Below are positions 62,927 through 64,000 of a stretch of DNA of 64,000 bases, piece by piece. The translations under genes were made by a program, and so were the position numbers. The notes under the pieces were generated by a model. It did no database searches and was not told the origin of the DNA. It saw only the letters and a program-made list of their open reading frames with translations. Numbering within the stretch: position 1 is the stretch's first letter; each line of letters opens with the position of its first letter. This stretch comes from an uncultured Sterolibacterium sp. (GTDB taxonomy: Bacteria > Pseudomonadota > Gammaproteobacteria > Burkholderiales > Rhodocyclaceae), in assembly GCA_903904605.1 (NCBI GenBank), contig CAIVDC010000046.1, positions 36,161 through 100,160 on the forward strand, read 5' to 3'.

Positions 62927-63666
62927 AGGCCTTCTTGTTCTGCTTTGCCGGACTCGTCTCGGCGGCTGCGTGCGCGGGGCCGTCCGATTATGTCTACACG
63001 CCGAATGTCGAATACGGAGAGCGCGAACTCGACTTCAAGTTCGGCTCGGCCACTCCCCCTGGAGGAGACAGACTGCAGCAAGGTAGCGTCGCCTTCGGCT
63101 ACGGTGCCACCGAGTACTGGTTTACGGAGGTATACCTGAAATACGAACGCGACGGAAATATGGGGAACCATCTGGATTCCGTGGAATTTGAAAACAAATT
63201 CCAGCTCACCGAGACGGGAAAGTACCCGGTAGACCTAGGCTTCATCAGCGAAATAGAAATCCCGAGGCAAAACGGCGACACCTATGAATTCAGATTCGGC
63301 CCTCTGCTGCAAACCGAATTCGGCAAGCTTCAGCTAAACGGTAACCTGCTGTTCGAAAGACAATACCGCGGCAATCCCGATTTCGATGGCGGAGCGCCGC
63401 ACGTCACCGAGGTCGGCTACCAATGGCAGGTCAAATACCGCTGGTTGCGGGCGTTCGAATACGGGCTGCAAGGCTTCGGCGAGATGGGCAAGTGGAATTC
63501 ATGGGACAGCCGCGATCTTCAGAACCACCGCCTCGGCCCTGCCGTCTTCGGCAAGGTCGGCGTGGGCAACCATCAGGCAATCTCTTACAACGCCGCATGG
63601 CTGATCGGGGCAAGCCGAGCCGCCCCGGACAACACCTTCAGGATGCAGGTCGAATACGAGTTTTAA
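62923..63666 (+). CDS. Putative outer-membrane beta-barrel protein in the iron operon
   Basis: 247 residues. A signal peptide ends near ACAG (about 18). The mature part alternates polar and hydrophobic residues in about ten strands rich in Tyr/Phe/Gly (for example GSVAFGYGATEYWFTEVYLK) and ends with FRMQVEYEF; the C-terminal Phe is typical of BAM-assembled barrels. No characterised family is recognised. Translational coupling to the FTR1 gene suggests a role in iron passage across the outer membrane. Confidence 0.78.
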   Translation: MKAFLFCFAGLVSAAACAGPSDYVYTPNVEYGERELDFKFGSATPPGGDRLQQGSVAFGYGATEYWFTEVYLKYERDGNMGNHLDSVEFENKFQLTETGKYPVDLGFISEIEIPRQNGDTYEFRFGPLLQTEFGKLQLNGNLLFERQYRGNPDFDGGAPHVTEVGYQWQVKYRWLRAFEYGLQGFGEMGKWNSWDSRDLQNHRLGPAVFGKVGVGNHQAISYNAAWLIGASRAAPDNTFRMQVEYEF

Positions 63667-63727
63667 ACGTTAAACTGGAAGACTGGGCGGAAAGCCTCGC
63701 CGCTATTGGCGTTTCGCACTTCCGTCT

Positions 63728-64000
63728 TCATTTCGTACCCGCTTTCATACCCGCTTCTGAGATGGCGGCGGTGTCGACTGGCATCGCCGCGTCGAAGTCC
63801 AGATTGTAGCTGACCGGGGCGGCCGGAATCCGGTAACCCATCGCCCGGTACCCGAGCTGGCGCCGGTGCCACATGCGCAACAGGGCCGGGTGACCGGCGT
63901 CGACGAAGTCGATGATGCGCACGCGGGTCTTGTTCGCATGCTCGCGGTGCAATCGACCGGCGTACTGTTGCAGCGTGCCCTTCCACGAGATCGGCATGGC
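63728..64000 (-). CDS. C-terminus of a DEAD/DEAH-box (SF2) helicase, partial
   Basis: About 90 residues ending at 63728; the rest lies beyond the window. The motif VI-like QYAGRLHR and the following RIIDFVDAGHPALLRMWHRR, which continues into a short tail, match the end of restriction-type SF2 helicases in which motif VI coordinates ATP hydrolysis. The tail after it is short and Ala-rich. Confidence 0.7.
   Translation of the reverse strand, partial: AMPISWKGTLQQYAGRLHREHANKTRVRIIDFVDAGHPALLRMWHRRQLGYRAMGYRIPAAPVSYNLDFDAAMPVDTAAISEAGMKAGTK

Overview
The window is high-GC DNA with tightly packed genes, and almost every start/stop overlap is ATGA, GTGA or TGATG. Gene content points to a betaproteobacterium of the Rhodocyclales/Sterolibacteriaceae kind. 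Signs of this are split birA and coaX, zapD-yacG-mutT/thiE, ntrBC-glnA with NtrC/sigma-54 sites, and a class I (ATP-dependent) benzoyl-CoA reductase typical of denitrifying aromatic degraders. FNR-type boxes and a bacteriohemerythrin fit a facultative anaerobe. No rRNA, tRNA, CRISPR array, insertion sequence or prophage was seen.

Layout. 0-10.5 kb: a universal stress protein, then a ten-gene minus-strand efflux block: a YbhGFSR-like exporter with two separate ATPases, a TolC-like channel and a MacAB-like pump split into MacA, ATPase and permease. 10.6-14.7 kb: a three-subunit molybdenum hydroxylase of the periplasmic PaoABC aldehyde oxidoreductase type with a Tat leader. 15.1-18.6 kb: a Pat-type protein lysine acetyltransferase and a glutathione S-transferase. 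19.2-24.9 kb: benzoyl-CoA reductase bcrCBAD followed 18 bp later by a tandem-GNAT protein. Its upstream region has a class II FNR promoter with exact spacing and nine TGCA motifs. 25.4-27.8 kb: a soluble histidine kinase and a response regulator with a TPR-like tail. 28-33.9 kb: a DpgC-like oxygenase, a metallo-beta-lactamase-fold hydrolase, and an FAH-family / ketopantoate-reductase-like / acyl-CoA-ligase operon, all of unknown pathway. 33.9-40.1 kb: a gene-poor stretch with an inverted repeat and a second FNR box, then small envelope proteins, a truncated ferritin-like ORF, and an operon joining a PLP aminotransferase and a methyltransferase to a complete ZnuABC-type metal importer.

40.4-64 kb is mainly housekeeping: bacteriohemerythrin, a truncated GntR regulator, ammonium transporter, mltA, a DUF815 ATPase, mutT/thiE, yacG, zapD, coaE, trpB2, coaX, birA, ntrC, ntrB, glnA, a cation diffusion facilitator, a rhodanese, nadA, a nuclease/phosphatase-family protein, cardiolipin synthase and gluQ. 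It ends with a Fur-box-preceded cupredoxin-FTR1-barrel iron operon and the C-terminus of a helicase.

How the parts connect. NtrB/NtrC encoded at 51-53.5 kb probably control both glnA (sigma-54 promoter 55666-55681) and the ammonium transporter (42889-42904). Both promoters have an NtrC-like site about 97-98 bp upstream of the predicted start. The reductase is isolated from the usual downstream beta-oxidation genes (dch, oah, had) and its ferredoxin. Instead it sits between two lysine-acetyltransferase-type genes. Since acyl-CoA ligases of aromatic catabolism are known acetylation targets, the most interesting hypothesis is an anaerobic aromatic-reduction module tied to acetylation control. 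Its substrate (benzoyl-CoA or a substituted analogue) cannot be told from the sequence alone.
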